Shown one piece after another: positions 12,412-23,707 of a stretch of 64,000 nucleotides of DNA. The position numbers and the translations under genes are program-made. Position 1 is the stretch's first letter; each line of letters opens with the position of its first letter. Source of the DNA: Aulostomus chinensis (lineage: Eukaryota > Chordata > Actinopteri > Syngnathiformes > Aulostomidae); NCBI GenBank assembly GCA_037954235.1, contig JBBMOA010000018.1, positions 11,646,001 through 11,710,000 on the forward strand. Direction: 5' to 3'. A model generated the notes under the pieces. It did no database searches and was not told the DNA's origin. It worked only from the letters and a program-made list of their open reading frames with translations.

Positions 12412-12485
12412 ATATTATGGCATGCCGTTCAGGAAATTAATCTTTGAATATATTGAGTGAACCTCTGAATATATTGAATGAAACT
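12412..12485 (+). repeat. Left terminal inverted repeat
   Basis: Seventy-four bases identical to the reverse complement of 16868-16941. It contains GGCATGCC, a palindrome, four to five bases inside the presumed end. If the ATAT is target duplication, the repeat proper starts at 12416. Confidence 0.9.
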
Positions 12486-12506
12486 TTGAATATATGGAAT
12501 GAAACT

Positions 12507-12561
<55 letters not shown>

Positions 12562-12845
12562 GAATCCTGAATATATGGAGTGAAACTCTGAATATATTGA
12601 ATGAAACTTTGAATATATGGAATGAAACTCTGAATATATATATTCAGAGTTTCATATATATATATTCACAGTTTCATTCAATATATTCACAGTTTCATTC
12701 AATATATTCACAGTTTCATATATATATATTCACAGTTTCATTCAATATATTCACAGTTTCATTCAATATATTCAGTTTCATTCAATATATTCACAGTTTC
12801 ATTCAATATATTCAGTTTCATTCAATATATTCAAGGTTTCGGCAA
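12486..12845. repeat. Left subterminal arm with short tandem units and a hairpin
   Basis: Units such as TGAATATATTGAATGAAAC run up to about 12640, interrupted by an (AT)n tract at 12510-12559. The orientation then flips and CAGTTTCATTCAATATATT units run to about 12840. The flip point is a near-perfect palindrome (GAAACTCTGAATA / TATTCAGAGTTTC) around 12624-12655, able to form a long hairpin. Confidence 0.8.
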
Positions 12846-13107
12846 ATCTCATTTGCATTTGTCTGTCTGTCCACAGTCGGCTGTGTGAGTAACGTGTCCA
12901 AAGCTGACAATGTGTCGCCGATCATTAAATATGTTTAGTACTAAACTTACGTTCAGCCTGCATTGGTCTATGAATGTGGGCGATTCTTACTGTATATGAA
13001 CAATATATGAAGAGCTACCCTTTCAGTTCACGAAATCCCTGCAGCCGCAGCAGCTTCTCCAGTCCCGGAGAAGTGCCGCGTCAGAGCGCAGTGCCATTAC
13101 GCACGGC
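12846..13107. other. Left single-copy core of the element
   Basis: About 260 bases of non-repetitive sequence between the left arm and the satellite array. No reading frame or motif that I recognise is present. Its GC content is higher near 13035-13107, just before the first array unit. Confidence 0.6.
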
Positions 13108-16100
13108 CGATCACTGTTTTACCTTCATTGATCCACCTGAAAACTATATCGAGCGAACCATACAGATCTAAATACGATCACTGTTTTACCTTCATTGAAC
13201 CACCTGAAAACTATATCCAGCGAACCATACAGATCTAAATACGATCACTGTTTTACCTTCATTGATCCACCTGAAAACTATATCCAGCGAACCATACAGA
13301 TCTAAATACGATCACTGTTTTACCTTCATTGAACCACCTGAAAACTATATCGAGCGAACCATACAGATCTAAATACGATCACTGTTTAACCTTCATTGAA
13401 CCACCTGAAAACTATATCCAGCGAACCATACAGATCTAAATACGATCACTGTTTAACCTTCATTGAACCACCTGAAAACTATATCGAGCGAACCATAAAG
13501 ATCTAAATACGATCACTGTTTTACCTTCATTGAACCACCTGAAAACTATATCGAGCGAACCATAAAGATCTAAATACGATCACTGTTTTACCTTCATTGA
13601 ACCACCTGAAAACTATATCGAGCGAACCATACAGATCTAAATACGATCACTGTTTTACCTTCATTGAACCACCTGAAAACTATATCCAGCGATCCATACA
13701 GATCTAAATACAATCACTGTTTAACCTTCATTGATCCACCTGAAAACTATATCCAGCGAACCATACAGATCTAAATACGATCACTGTTTAACCTTCATTG
13801 ATCCACCTGAAAACTATATCGAGCGAACCATGCAGATCTAAATACGATCACTGTTTTACCTTCATTGATCCACCTGAAAACTATATCGAGCGAACCATAA
13901 AGATCTAAATACGATCACTGTTTTACCTTCATTGAACCACCTGAAAACTATATCCAGCGAACCATACAGATCTAAATACGATCACTGTTTAACCTTCATT
14001 GAACCACCTGAAAACTATATCCAGCGAACCATACAGATCTAAATACGATCACTGTTTAACCTTCATTGAACCACCTGAAAACTATATCGAGCGAACCATA
14101 CAGATCTAAATACGATCACTGTTTAACCTTCATTGAACCACCTGAAAACTATATCCAGCGAACCATACAGATCTAAATACGATCACTGTTTTACCTTCAT
14201 TGAACCACCTGAAAACTATATCGAGCGAACCATAAAGATCTAAATACGATCACTGTTTAACCTTCATTGAACCACCTGAAAACTATATCCAGCGAACCAT
14301 ACAGATCTAAATACGATCACTGTTTTACCTTCATTGAACCACCTGAAAACTATATCCAGCGATCCATACAGATCTAAATACAATCACTGTTTTACCTTCA
14401 TTGAACCACCTGAAAACTATATCCAGCGAACCATACAGATCTAAATACGATCACTGTTTAACCTTCATTTAACCACCTGAAAACTATATCCAGCGAACCA
14501 TACAGATCTAAATACGATCACTGTTTAACCTTCATTGAACCACCTGAAAACTATATCAAGCGAACCATACAGATCTAAATACGATCACTGTTTAACCTTC
14601 ATTGAACCACCTGAAAACTATATCCAGCGAACCATACAGATCTAAATACGATCACTGTTTAACCTTCATTGAACCACCTGAAAACTATATCGAGCGAACC
14701 ATACAGATCTAAATACGATCACTGTTTTACCTTCATTGAACCACCTGAAAACTATATCCAGCGAACCATAAAGATCTAAATACGATCACTGTTTAACCTT
14801 CATTGAACCACCTGAAAACTATATCAAGCGAACCATACAGATCTAAATACGATCACTGTTTTACCTTCATTGAACCACCTGAAAACTATATCGAGCGAAC
14901 CATACAGATCTAAATACGATCACTGTTTTACCTTCATTGAACCACCTGAAAACTATATCAAGCGAACCATACAGATCTAAATACGATCACTGTTTAACCT
15001 TCATTGAACCACCTGAAAACTATATCGAGCGAACCATACAGATCTAAATACGATCACTGTTTTACCTTCATTGAACCACCTGAAAACTATATCAAGCGAA
15101 CCATACAGATCTAAATACAATCACTGTTTTACCTTCATTGAACCACCTGAAAACTATATCCAGCGAACCATACAGATCTAAATACGATCACTGTTTAACC
15201 TTCATTGAACCACCTGAAAACTATATCCAGCGAACCATACAGATCTAAATACGATCACTGTTTAACCTTCATTGAACCACCTGAAAACTATATCCAGCGA
15301 ACCATACAGATCTAAATACGATCACTGTTTTACCTTCATTGAACCACCTGAAAACTATATCGAGCGAACCATACAGATCTAAATACGATCACTGTTTTAC
15401 CTTCATTGAACCACCTGAAAACTATATCAAGCGAACCATAAAGATCTAAATACGATCACTGTTTAACCTTCATTGAACCACCTGAAAACTATATCAAGCG
15501 AACCATACAGATCTAAATACGATCACTGTTTTACCTTCATTGAACCACCTGAAAACTATATCGAGCGAACCATACAGATCTAAATACGATCACTGTTTTA
15601 CCTTCATTGATCCACCTGAAAACTATATCAAGCGAACCATACAGATCTAAATACGATCACTGTTTTACCTTCATTGAACCACCTGAAAACTATATCAAGC
15701 GAACCATACAGATCTAAATACGATCACTGTTTTACCTTCATTGAACCACCTGAAAACTATATCCAGCGAACCATACAGATCTAAATACGATCACTGTTTT
15801 ACCTTCATTGAACCACCTGAAAACTATATCCAGCGAACCATACAGATCTAAATACGATCACTGTTTAACCTTCATTGATCCACCTGAAAACTATATCCAG
15901 CGAACCATACAGATCTAAATACGATCACTGTTTTACCTTCATTGATCCACCTGAAAACTATATCCAGCGAACCATACAGATCTAAATACGATCACTGTTT
16001 AACCTTCATTGAACCACCTGAAAACTATATCGAGCGAACCATACAGATCTAAATACGATCACTGTTTAACCTTCATTGAACCACCTGAAAACTATATCCA

Positions 16101-16457
16101 GCGAACCATACAGATCTAAATACGATCACTGTTTTACCTTCATTGAACCACCTGAAAACTATATCAAGCGAACCATACAGATCTAAATACGATCACTGTT
16201 TAACCTTCATTGAACCACCTGAAAACTATATCGAGCGAACCATACAGATCTAAATACGATCACTGTTTAACCTTCATTGAACCACCTGAAAACTATATCC
16301 AGCGAACCATACAGATCTAAATACGATCACTGTTTAACCTTCATTGAACCACCTGAAAACTATATCCAGCGAACCATACAGATCTAAATACGATCACTGT
16401 TTTACCTTCATTGATCCACCTGAAAACTATATCCAGCGAACCATACAGATCTAAATA
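13108..16457. repeat. Satellite array: fifty 67-bp units
   Basis: Direct tandem repeats with period exactly 67 bp. The first and last copies of AAACTATATC are at 13141 and 16424, which differ by 49 x 67, so the array is 50 units with no net indel. Each unit contains CGATCACTGTTT, ACCTTCATTGAACCACCTG, CTATATC, AGCGAACCATACAG and, with few exceptions, an AGATCT site. Units differ at a small set of positions (TTTTACC or TTTAACC; GAACC or GATCC; ATCGAGC, ATCCAGC or ATCAAGC; CATACAG or CATAAAG; AATACG or AATACA), combined in mosaic fashion. No coding potential is seen. Confidence 0.97.
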
Positions 16458-16560
16458 CGGACCTCTACACACAGCAGAGTGGTCCGTTAATAGTTCTGCT
16501 TTTTTATGAAGGAAAAACATGGCCGCCCGCAGGCACTGCCGTGAAGTCTGACGTCAGTTG
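16458..16560. other. Right single-copy core of the element
   Basis: Short non-repetitive segment starting with a possible hairpin (CGGACCTCT ... AGAGTGGTCCG, one bulged base) at the edge of the array. It ends near TGACGTCAG, a CRE-like octamer, just before the right arm. No reading frame. Confidence 0.55.
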
Positions 16561-16812
16561 AGTTTCATATATATTCAGAGTTTCACTCCATTTATTCAGG
16601 ATTCATTATTTATATTCAAAGTTTCATTCAATATATTCAAAGTTTCATTCCATATATTCAAAGTTTCATTCCATATATTCAAAGTTTCATTCCATATATT
16701 CAAAGTTTCATTCCATATATTCAGGATTCATTATATATATTCAAAGTTTCATTCCATATATTCAAAGTTTCATTCCATATATTCAAAGTTTCATTCCATA
16801 TATTCAGGATTC

Positions 16813-16866
<54 letters not shown>

Positions 16867-16867
16867 G
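16561..16867. repeat. Right subterminal arm, 21-bp tandem units
   Basis: About ten copies of a 21-bp unit containing GTTTCATTCCATATATTCAA (for example starts at 16621, 16642 and 16663), with two or three GGATTCATT interruptions and a (TA)n tract at about 16819-16862. In reverse complement it aligns with the left arm, including the AATGAATCCTGAATATATGG block. Confidence 0.85.
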
Positions 16868-16941
16868 AGTTTCATTCAATATATTCAGAGGTTCACTCAA
16901 TATATTCAAAGATTAATTTCCTGAACGGCATGCCATAATAT
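16868..16941 (-). repeat. Right terminal inverted repeat
   Basis: Exact reverse complement of 12412-12485, ending CGGCATGCCATAATAT. A GATATA-rich simple sequence follows immediately outside. Confidence 0.9.
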
Positions 16942-17502
16942 AGATATATATATAGATATAGATATAGATATATAGATAGATAATATTTCACGTTTGCCCC
17001 CAGGACTTAATGAGTTACTGTACATGATAACAATTTCAGTTTTTAAAATTATTGACAAAGGTATTATACACATAGATGCGAAACAATGGATAAATAATGA
17101 GGTAAGATAAAGCTAACATGACAAAACCCCCCCCCCAAAAAAAGGTCACCAGCCAAATTATTAGGTACACCTATTCAGTTGCTTCCATCCCATGGTAACA
17201 ACTGAGTGTATTTATGCAAGCAGACATGGCGGAGAGAATCTGCTGAAGTTAAAAGTGAGCATCATCAGGGCCGGACCACACACTTGGTGCCCTAGGCCTG
17301 TAGCGCTTTAACAACATACACGCAACTCATCAAATCCTCTCAGTAAATCGACTAAACTCTAATTATTCCGGATTGACATCGAAAATTATTTAAAATCCTC
17401 CTAGATTGATGTTACTGAGGTTCCTGGCCCTACTTTAAGGATCAACTGTACCAGATTTATATGGACTGAATGTTATTTTACAGCCTCATATTTTCTTTGC
17501 AG
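16942..17502. other. Intergenic or intronic DNA with a possible old transposon remnant
   Basis: GATA/TATA simple sequence to about 16983, then AT-rich DNA. Around 17150-17300 are phrases such as AAATTATTAGGTACACCTAT and CAGGGCCGGACC that resemble dispersed fish repeats. I cannot assign a family from memory with confidence. Confidence 0.35.
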
Positions 17503-17562
17503 AGAGAATGTGTGAAAGTGTAAGCACGGAAGTCTACAAATGACAGAAAGGCGGTAACATGG
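17503..17562 (+). other. Proposed start-codon exon of the SAMD9-like gene
   Basis: Bounded by a pyrimidine-rich acceptor (TTTTCTTTGCAG) and a donor GTGAGTGA. It ends with ATGG, so only four coding bases lie here. The fit of phase, start codon and strong splice sites supports it. Transcript evidence would settle it. Confidence 0.6.
17508..17557 (+). promoter_or_regulatory. Two chained upstream ORFs before the SAMD9-like start
   Basis: In the proposed 60-base exon 17503-17562, an 11-codon frame (17508-17543) ends in a TGA that overlaps the ATG of a 5-codon frame (17540-17557, ATGA overlap). That frame's TAA is followed after one base by the proposed main ATG at 17559. If the exon is real, ribosomes must pass or reinitiate after two short frames, a common way to keep a potent protein low. 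Confidence 0.45.
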
Positions 17563-20500
17563 GTGAGTGACTTGACAAGCTTGATTTAATCAGATGTTCT
17601 TTGATTGTTATAATTTACTGTGGAGACACACAAACACACACAAATCCATTTTGAAGCTGTCACTAATCAGTATTTTTCCATTTGACAATGATGACTGTAT
17701 TATATTGAAAACAATGTACATTTGAAGTGGGAACGGAAACTGTGGCTCAAATGCAGTGATCACTCAAAAGCACGGATCAGTTCAGTCCAAATGTTTTTAA
17801 TAATAATACACCTGAATATGTACGTGGTTGAAGTATCAAGAGTATACAGAGTCAGAGCTGACAGAGTCCAAAGTCCAGTCCAGGTTCTATGTTCACTCTA
17901 CCTTTTAAAACTCCTGAGCCAGCACTCGACTCCTGATAACTGTGGGCGACGTGTACACACATTAAAAGTGACTATTACTGCAGTGATTAATAATACGATT
18001 ATTTAAACGTGAACTACTGCATATCCAGGACAGTTACAATAAACAATGACGCAATATTACTTTGTTAAAATAGATTTTTCATTTATTGCCCCCTTGCAGT
18101 AAAGCTTTGATCCCAAGCCCCTGCTTTCATCTCTTTACAATGTCCACAGCATGTAAATGTCCTTTTGTTCCAACATGTTGCTTAAGGTAGTCTGGTTCCA
18201 CCCACCCCACACTTTCCCCTCTGAAAAGGTGCCTTGTACTGAAGCTTCATTGCACGTCTTGTGAACAACTGCACTCTCACGTGAGAGCCATGTCACCGAG
18301 TTTCATCGGTTGCATTCGCTCGCCTGTTTTTATGTACTCCCTGTCCCCAGGGCCCCGGGGCCTTGACCTGGGGTCAGGAGTGAGCCTGTGGTGCTGTTCA
18401 TAATTGTAAATTAGTAGTTAGAACACTTCCTGATAGGAACCCTGATAATCTTGGCACCAGTGTTGTCTACATGCGTAGCTGGGTTTTAACTATGTGAAAG
18501 TCATGTCTGTGCAGGATGTTCCAGTTCAGTCTTACTGGTAAAGGCATACATTGTAAGTTTAGGGGGGTCGGACACAGGTGTTCTGGGGGGAGCTGATCTC
18601 ACAGCGAACCTTGTGCATCTGTCGTGGAGATGTGCAGTAAAATGGTCCAGTGTGAGCCACTTCTGAGTCTCCAGTCTTTTTCTTGTGTCTGATGAGTTCC
18701 TTCAGCACACAAAATTCCTCCACAAGGAGCCAAAACATTCTGCTACTAATTCAGCCAACTAGAAATGGAGCCCTAACCACTCAGCTATTGCATAACTCCA
18801 CAACCCCTATTTTAAAACATTTTTAGTAGTGTTTTACTCCTAAACAGCTTAAAGCTGCTTTTAAGCAAACAGTTTATATAAGTTACAGCAGTTCTGATGT
18901 TTCATTTTCTGGATTGCCCTGATAAGTCTGATGTCAACTCCTTAAAACAGCCTGATAAACCTAGAGGCTGTGGAGCCAGATATGCCCTTCATTGCCCCTC
19001 CCATGTGATCAGGACATTTCTTAAACCAAGAATTGCTTTTATGACTATTAATTAATCTAAACTTTGACAAATGATTGTGAATATGATCATTTTACCAATA
19101 CTGTGACTTACTTTACAGATGATAACACGGAGCATTCGCCCAAGAACTGGACTGAGTCTGATGTAAGCAACTGGCTAGGATCTATTGGAGTGAAGGACCA
19201 CTATATCAAGAAACTACATGAAGAGGAAGTAGATGGAAAAATTCTTCTCTCCCTTGATGAAGAATTTCTGAAGACTAAGATTTGCATGAAATTAGGACCT
19301 GCTCATTTGATCATTCAAAAGAGAGATGAGCTCATCAATTCCAACAGAACTCCTCAAGGGAAAAATAAGCCCTCTGAGGGCAAGAAAACTGAGAGGGGGC
19401 AGAAAACTCAGCAGAAACCACCTCAGAATGTAGCTACATCAGATGAACAACCTCCAGCACAAATTCCTGTTGTAGAGGAGAGAGATACTGGTCAAGAAGG
19501 ATCTGGGCTGATGTCAAAGGCTGACTGCAAACCACGACCATTTGATAAAGAAGCCATCGACTTCATGTATTTTAAGAACAGAGTCTTGCTGCCTGAATCA
19601 GGGGCTTTTAATCTGATACATCCATGCCATGAATTCAAGTCTCTCGCCACAGCTGTGAACCTGGATCGCACAAGACTCCAAGCTAAATTTGCCAGGGAGG
19701 TTCTCAAATTTGCGTGTGGCTGCATGAATACCAGAACAAATGGTACAATACATTTCGGTGTGATGGATAGCAAGGAGGGGAAAGGACATGTTCACGGTGA
19801 GATAATTGGCATCCCTGTCCCAGAGAGAGACATCTATGTGGATGCTTTGGACTACATTGAGAGGTGTTTCTCCTCTGACGAGGAGCACGTGCGCCAGTGT
19901 GTGCGTCCACCAAGGTTCATAGAGGTGATGGATCAAGACAGTACAGACCAGAGGTATGTGGTAGAAGTTGACATCGTGCCTACGATAAGTATTGTTAAGA
20001 GCAAAGTGTATGAAGTTCGTTTGCCCAATTTCAAAGAGTCTGCCAACAAGGTAGAATTTGAGAAACCAGCAGTTCTGCGGAGAGTGGGTTCAAAAACGGA
20101 GCCAGTGATCGACCTGAGTAATTTTTACCAGCGAACCAAAGATCGAGATGCTCAAAGAGAAGAAGCAGAGAAAAGTCAGTGCTTCAGCATTCCAGCCATC
20201 AGCCAGAACCTTGGAAGAAAGCTCACAATGTTAATCACTGGCGGAACGAAAGTTATTAAAGAAGATCAATGGTTTATATTAGTCACAAACAAATTACAAC
20301 CTGATCATCTTTGCAACATTGATTGGCTGCTGAACATGAAAATGTTCTGCGTGTTTGACTTTGACCCAGACTCAAAGAAATCGGGCCTTTGCAGTAAGTA
20401 CCTTCAGCATCATGCTGCGAACATGCACTCTTTACAGAGCTATGTGATACCCACGGATGTGACTCTGACAGATTTCACAACCCGCTTGCATCTGTTTGAT

Positions 20501-23500
20501 CAAACTAGCTGGATCTTCTGCAATGGCCGTTCAGACTTTAAAGGAAGTGAACCTCCGTGTGACGAAATGACCTGGATTAAAACGAAAATGACACTCCTGA
20601 GGGAATCTGTGTCTTTGATCTGTAAACAAATCCTGCCTAGAGGAACATACCAGGTCATTTTCCTTCTCACGTCACCAGTGGAGAAGCCATTACTGCACAC
20701 TTTCTTTCAGTTTTTTACAGATATGAAAGGCCACGAAGACATAATCTGCATCTGCGAATTGGAGACAAACTTCCTGAAATGGAAAAGCTTTGTGGAGGGT
20801 TTATGTGATGCCGAAACAGTTGACAACGGCAGTGTTGTTGGGATGGAAATGACTCACATCGATGCAACTATTCAGCGATTACAACCTGTAAAAGTGCGTG
20901 CCAGCAAATACTTGCCAGTCTTTGTGAAGGCAACATGTGTCCTTGATACACCCACGGAGGAACAGATGTTTTCTCTGGAAATTCTCACAGTCGATCATTG
21001 TGATGAAACGTGCAAAGACTCCATCAATGATGAGAAAGGAAAAATTGAAAGCCAGTTCTACCACGGGGGGAGAGTGACATGGTTGAATTTCTGGCTTGCT
21101 GAGCAGAAATATGTTGGTGAAGTGATCGAAAGAGATGCTTATAAAGAGGTTTCCAACCTTCTTGATGAAGCTCTGACAATTGATGAAGATCAGACTCCGG
21201 TAAAAAGTATCAACATCTTCCATCACCCGGGAAGTGGTGGAAGCACAGTGGCGAGACAAGTAATGTGGAACAGAAGAAAAGATCTGAGATGTGCTGTTGT
21301 GAAGCCTTCGCACCAATTTGACATTGTTGCACAACATGCTGTTGAATTAAGAGAATATCAAGAGAAGGATCCACAAAGATGTCTTCCTGTGATGCTCCTC
21401 ATTGAGGACTCAGATCAGGAGTATCTGGATGATCTCAGAAATGAATTAGAGGTTGCCATGAATGTCAAAAGAATCAAATGTGGAAGACCATGTTTCATCT
21501 TGTTGAGCTGCAGACGATCCCATAATCCAGAGAAAATGTGCAAGAACTTTCCTTTACAGAATGTCTCTGTCACACACAAATTGTCTGGTATTGAGAAAAG
21601 AAAGTTTGCAGAGAAAAGAAAGGTCCTTAAGGGACAATACGAACCTCAGTTCATCCTGACGTTTGTTTTGATGAGTGAAGGGTTCAGTGCGGGGTATGTC
21701 ACAGAATTCGTTGGCCATTTGCTCCAAGGAATTGACCATGAGTCTGTTGACACCCGCCTCATTCTCTATGTAGCACTGTTGAACACTTACGTTCAAAACT
21801 CCTTCATTTCTCAGTCACATTGTGAAGCTTTTCTGGCACTAACCATTCACATGGAAAGGTTTCACCAGCGCAAGTTTGAGGAATTACTCAGTGATCAGGC
21901 TAAACTAGTCTTCCTGCATCTTCGAGATGACAAGACTCACATTCAGTCAATCAGAATCATCCACCCACTCGTTGCACAGGAAATTCTCATCCAACTTCTG
22001 GACTCTTCTGATACCCAAAGCAATTTAGCAATGCAGTTGCTGTGCGAGAAAGTGCTTTTGGAGCATAGATTTGGAAAGGAAGACTTTCGGTCATTTTTGA
22101 GAGCGCTTTTCATTAAGCGAACCAGAATAAGCAAAGGGGACAAACATGATAGTCTTTTCTCCCCTCTGATTGAGCACGTGCGTGAAAAAGAGAAAAACCC
22201 AGACAAAGCAACTGAGTTGCTTGTGGAAGCATTTCAGCAGTTCAACAAAGATCCATTCATCGCACAGCAACTTGCACGCCTTCAGTACACAAAAGAGAAG
22301 TTTGAAGAGGCTAAATACTGGGCAGAGACAGCTGCTAAACAACTTCCCAACAACTCCTATATACTGGACACGAAGGGACAAGTGTACAGGAAATGGTTCC
22401 TAGCAAAATGCAAAACTCTGGACAAAGTACCAAAGACTGCCAAAAATACAGCAGATGCTGTGGAGACCGCGCTGAAAGCTCAGGAGTGCTTTCAAGAGTG
22501 TCAAAGAGCTGCCGCTGCAGAGAAGGAACACATTAATAGTTCAGGCCATTTTGCTGAAGTTGAGGTTGGATCTAGCTTGCTCAAACTGATTTCTTCAGTC
22601 TCAGTTTTTGCAAACAAAAACAGTGGCCATGCAGAATGTATGAAGTACCTGTTGACAGATTACATCCCAGAGGAAGTTGAGCAAGACTGGGAACCGTTTC
22701 ATGACCGTTTGAAGCACCTCTTCAAGTCAATGGAAGAATGCTTGGAGTGGATCTCAGAGGACCTCAGTTACTTCCAGACAGACAGTGGTGCAGATGAGGA
22801 ACAGACCACTGAAATTCCTGAAGAGAAGATACACCATCCACTGATGTGGTTGGCAAAAAAATCTGCAGAATTTGGGAAGTACTACAGTGAAAAAGCTTCA
22901 GATGGACCGATAAGCCTAGTCAATTTAAAGCCTTTTCAAAAACGTATGGCTATTTATCGTCTTGGCGGGGGAAACGTCACAGCCATTCTTTACAAGCTTA
23001 CTGACAAGAACGCAGTACCTCTTCTGGAGAACATCCTCTCTCTCTATCCCAGCAATCCACTGAGGGCAAAATTACTCCCAAATGATGTTGTCAATTACAT
23101 TATGACCCACATTACTCTGAACTGTCTGTCGCCTCAGGGGAAGGCACCTCTTCTGAAAGATCTGCAGGCACTCTGTCATCCATTCATTGCAGATAAAGAG
23201 AAGTGTTCACCAAGCGCCCTGTTTTTGCTTACATTGGTGTTTTGGCCTGAGGATCAAGACACAGACAGTGAGAAAGAAAGAAAGTATGAAATTGTGCAAT
23301 CAGCTGTTGACTACCTCGATAAAGGCTACAGGACCAAGATTAAGGATATTCCCCAGCGGAAGAGAAGGCTTTACACTCATTTTTTTCTGGGTGGTCGGAG
23401 TGGATTGGATAAGTTTGTCCACAAGAGAAAGTTTGAAAACATCTTAAAAACGCTTTCAGTCCCTGAGAAGCGCCTCAAATGGTTCAGTGGCGAGGCATGG

Positions 23501-23707
23501 AAAAATCCTGAAATTGGCAAGACACTGAAACTCGTGTCCGGATGGACTGAGGATGGATTGGTGTACCTCGATGGCCCCAAGAAGAAGAAATTCCGATTGT
23601 TGCCCCTTCATGTTCCTTCAGTGCCTCATAGTAATGAGAACATTTCATTCTATCTTGGGTTTACCTTCAGGGGCCCTGTAGCTGGGAACATTACAGTGAA
23701 AAAGTAG
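17559..23707 (+). CDS. SAMD9/SAMD9L-like protein (sterile alpha motif, AlbA-like and P-loop domains)
   Basis: Large cytosolic innate-immunity protein. Human SAMD9 and SAMD9L restrict poxviruses, inhibit translation and growth, and SAMD9 is reported to cleave tRNA-Phe. The main exon is 19119-23707. It has no in-frame ATG near its 5' end (the frame can be extended left only to a TTG at 19064). An acceptor TTTACAG precedes 19119 in the phase that needs one upstream base, and ATGG/GTGAGT at 17559-17564 supplies exactly that, giving 1,530 residues starting M-D-D-N. Human members are about 1,580-1,590. Visible parts are SAM (about 11-75), AlbA/Schlafen-like (about 150-330, RTNGTIHFGV), P-loop NTPase (about 700-950), TPR-like helices (about 1030-1100) and a C-terminal region ending VSFYLGF-like. 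No stop or frameshift is seen. I cannot separate SAMD9 from SAMD9L; fish copies are usually named samd9l. Confidence 0.9.
17563..19118 (+). other. Intron 1 of the SAMD9-like gene (proposed)
   Basis: About 1.56 kb, AT-rich, with GT donor and AG acceptor. No coding sequence, RNA gene or clear transposon is seen. Confidence 0.55.
21200..21290 (+). other. P-loop of the SAMD9-like NTPase domain
   Basis: The segment HHPGSGGSTVARQ takes the place of a Walker A motif. The lysine of the classical GxxGxGKS/T is replaced by Gly, as in human SAMD9 (HHPGCGGTTLA). Family knowledge therefore makes this normal for SAMD9 proteins rather than a local mutation, and it leaves open whether nucleotide is hydrolysed. 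Confidence 0.8.

Larger units (their letters stand above)
12412..16941. mobile_element. 4.5-kb terminal-inverted-repeat element with an internal 67-bp satellite array
   Basis: Both outer ends are the same 74 bases in inverted orientation (12412-12485 and 16868-16941), beginning ATATTATGGCATGCCGTTC. Inside them are alignable subterminal arms built of ~21-bp TTCATTC-type units, short single-copy cores (12846-13107 and 16458-16560), and a central array of fifty 67-bp units. No transposase or other long reading frame is present, so any mobility would be non-autonomous. The target duplication cannot be resolved: the flank is TA/ATAT-rich, so TA (Tc1/mariner-like) and ATAT both fit. I do not recognise the family. 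A structural (non-transposon) amplified palindrome is an alternative. Confidence 0.75.

Noticed and set aside
12597..12938. Repetitive frames encoding SFHSIYSQ-type repeats here and at 16558-16938
   Set aside because: They are the AT-rich tandem units of the element's arms, and the two frames exist only because the unit length of 21 is a multiple of three.
13108..16457. Regular 67-bp repeats could be taken for a CRISPR array
   Set aside because: There are no unique spacers: the whole 67-bp unit repeats, and the setting is a vertebrate nuclear genome.
19064..19118. Extended start of the SAMD9-like frame at 19064
   Set aside because: The codon there is TTG, not ATG, and the stretch 19064-19118 looks like intron sequence ending in a good acceptor.
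19598..19936. Minus-strand frames opposite the SAMD9-like exon (also 20879-21337 and 22091-22381)
   Set aside because: They are shadows of a long coding exon, with no splice context or recognised homology.
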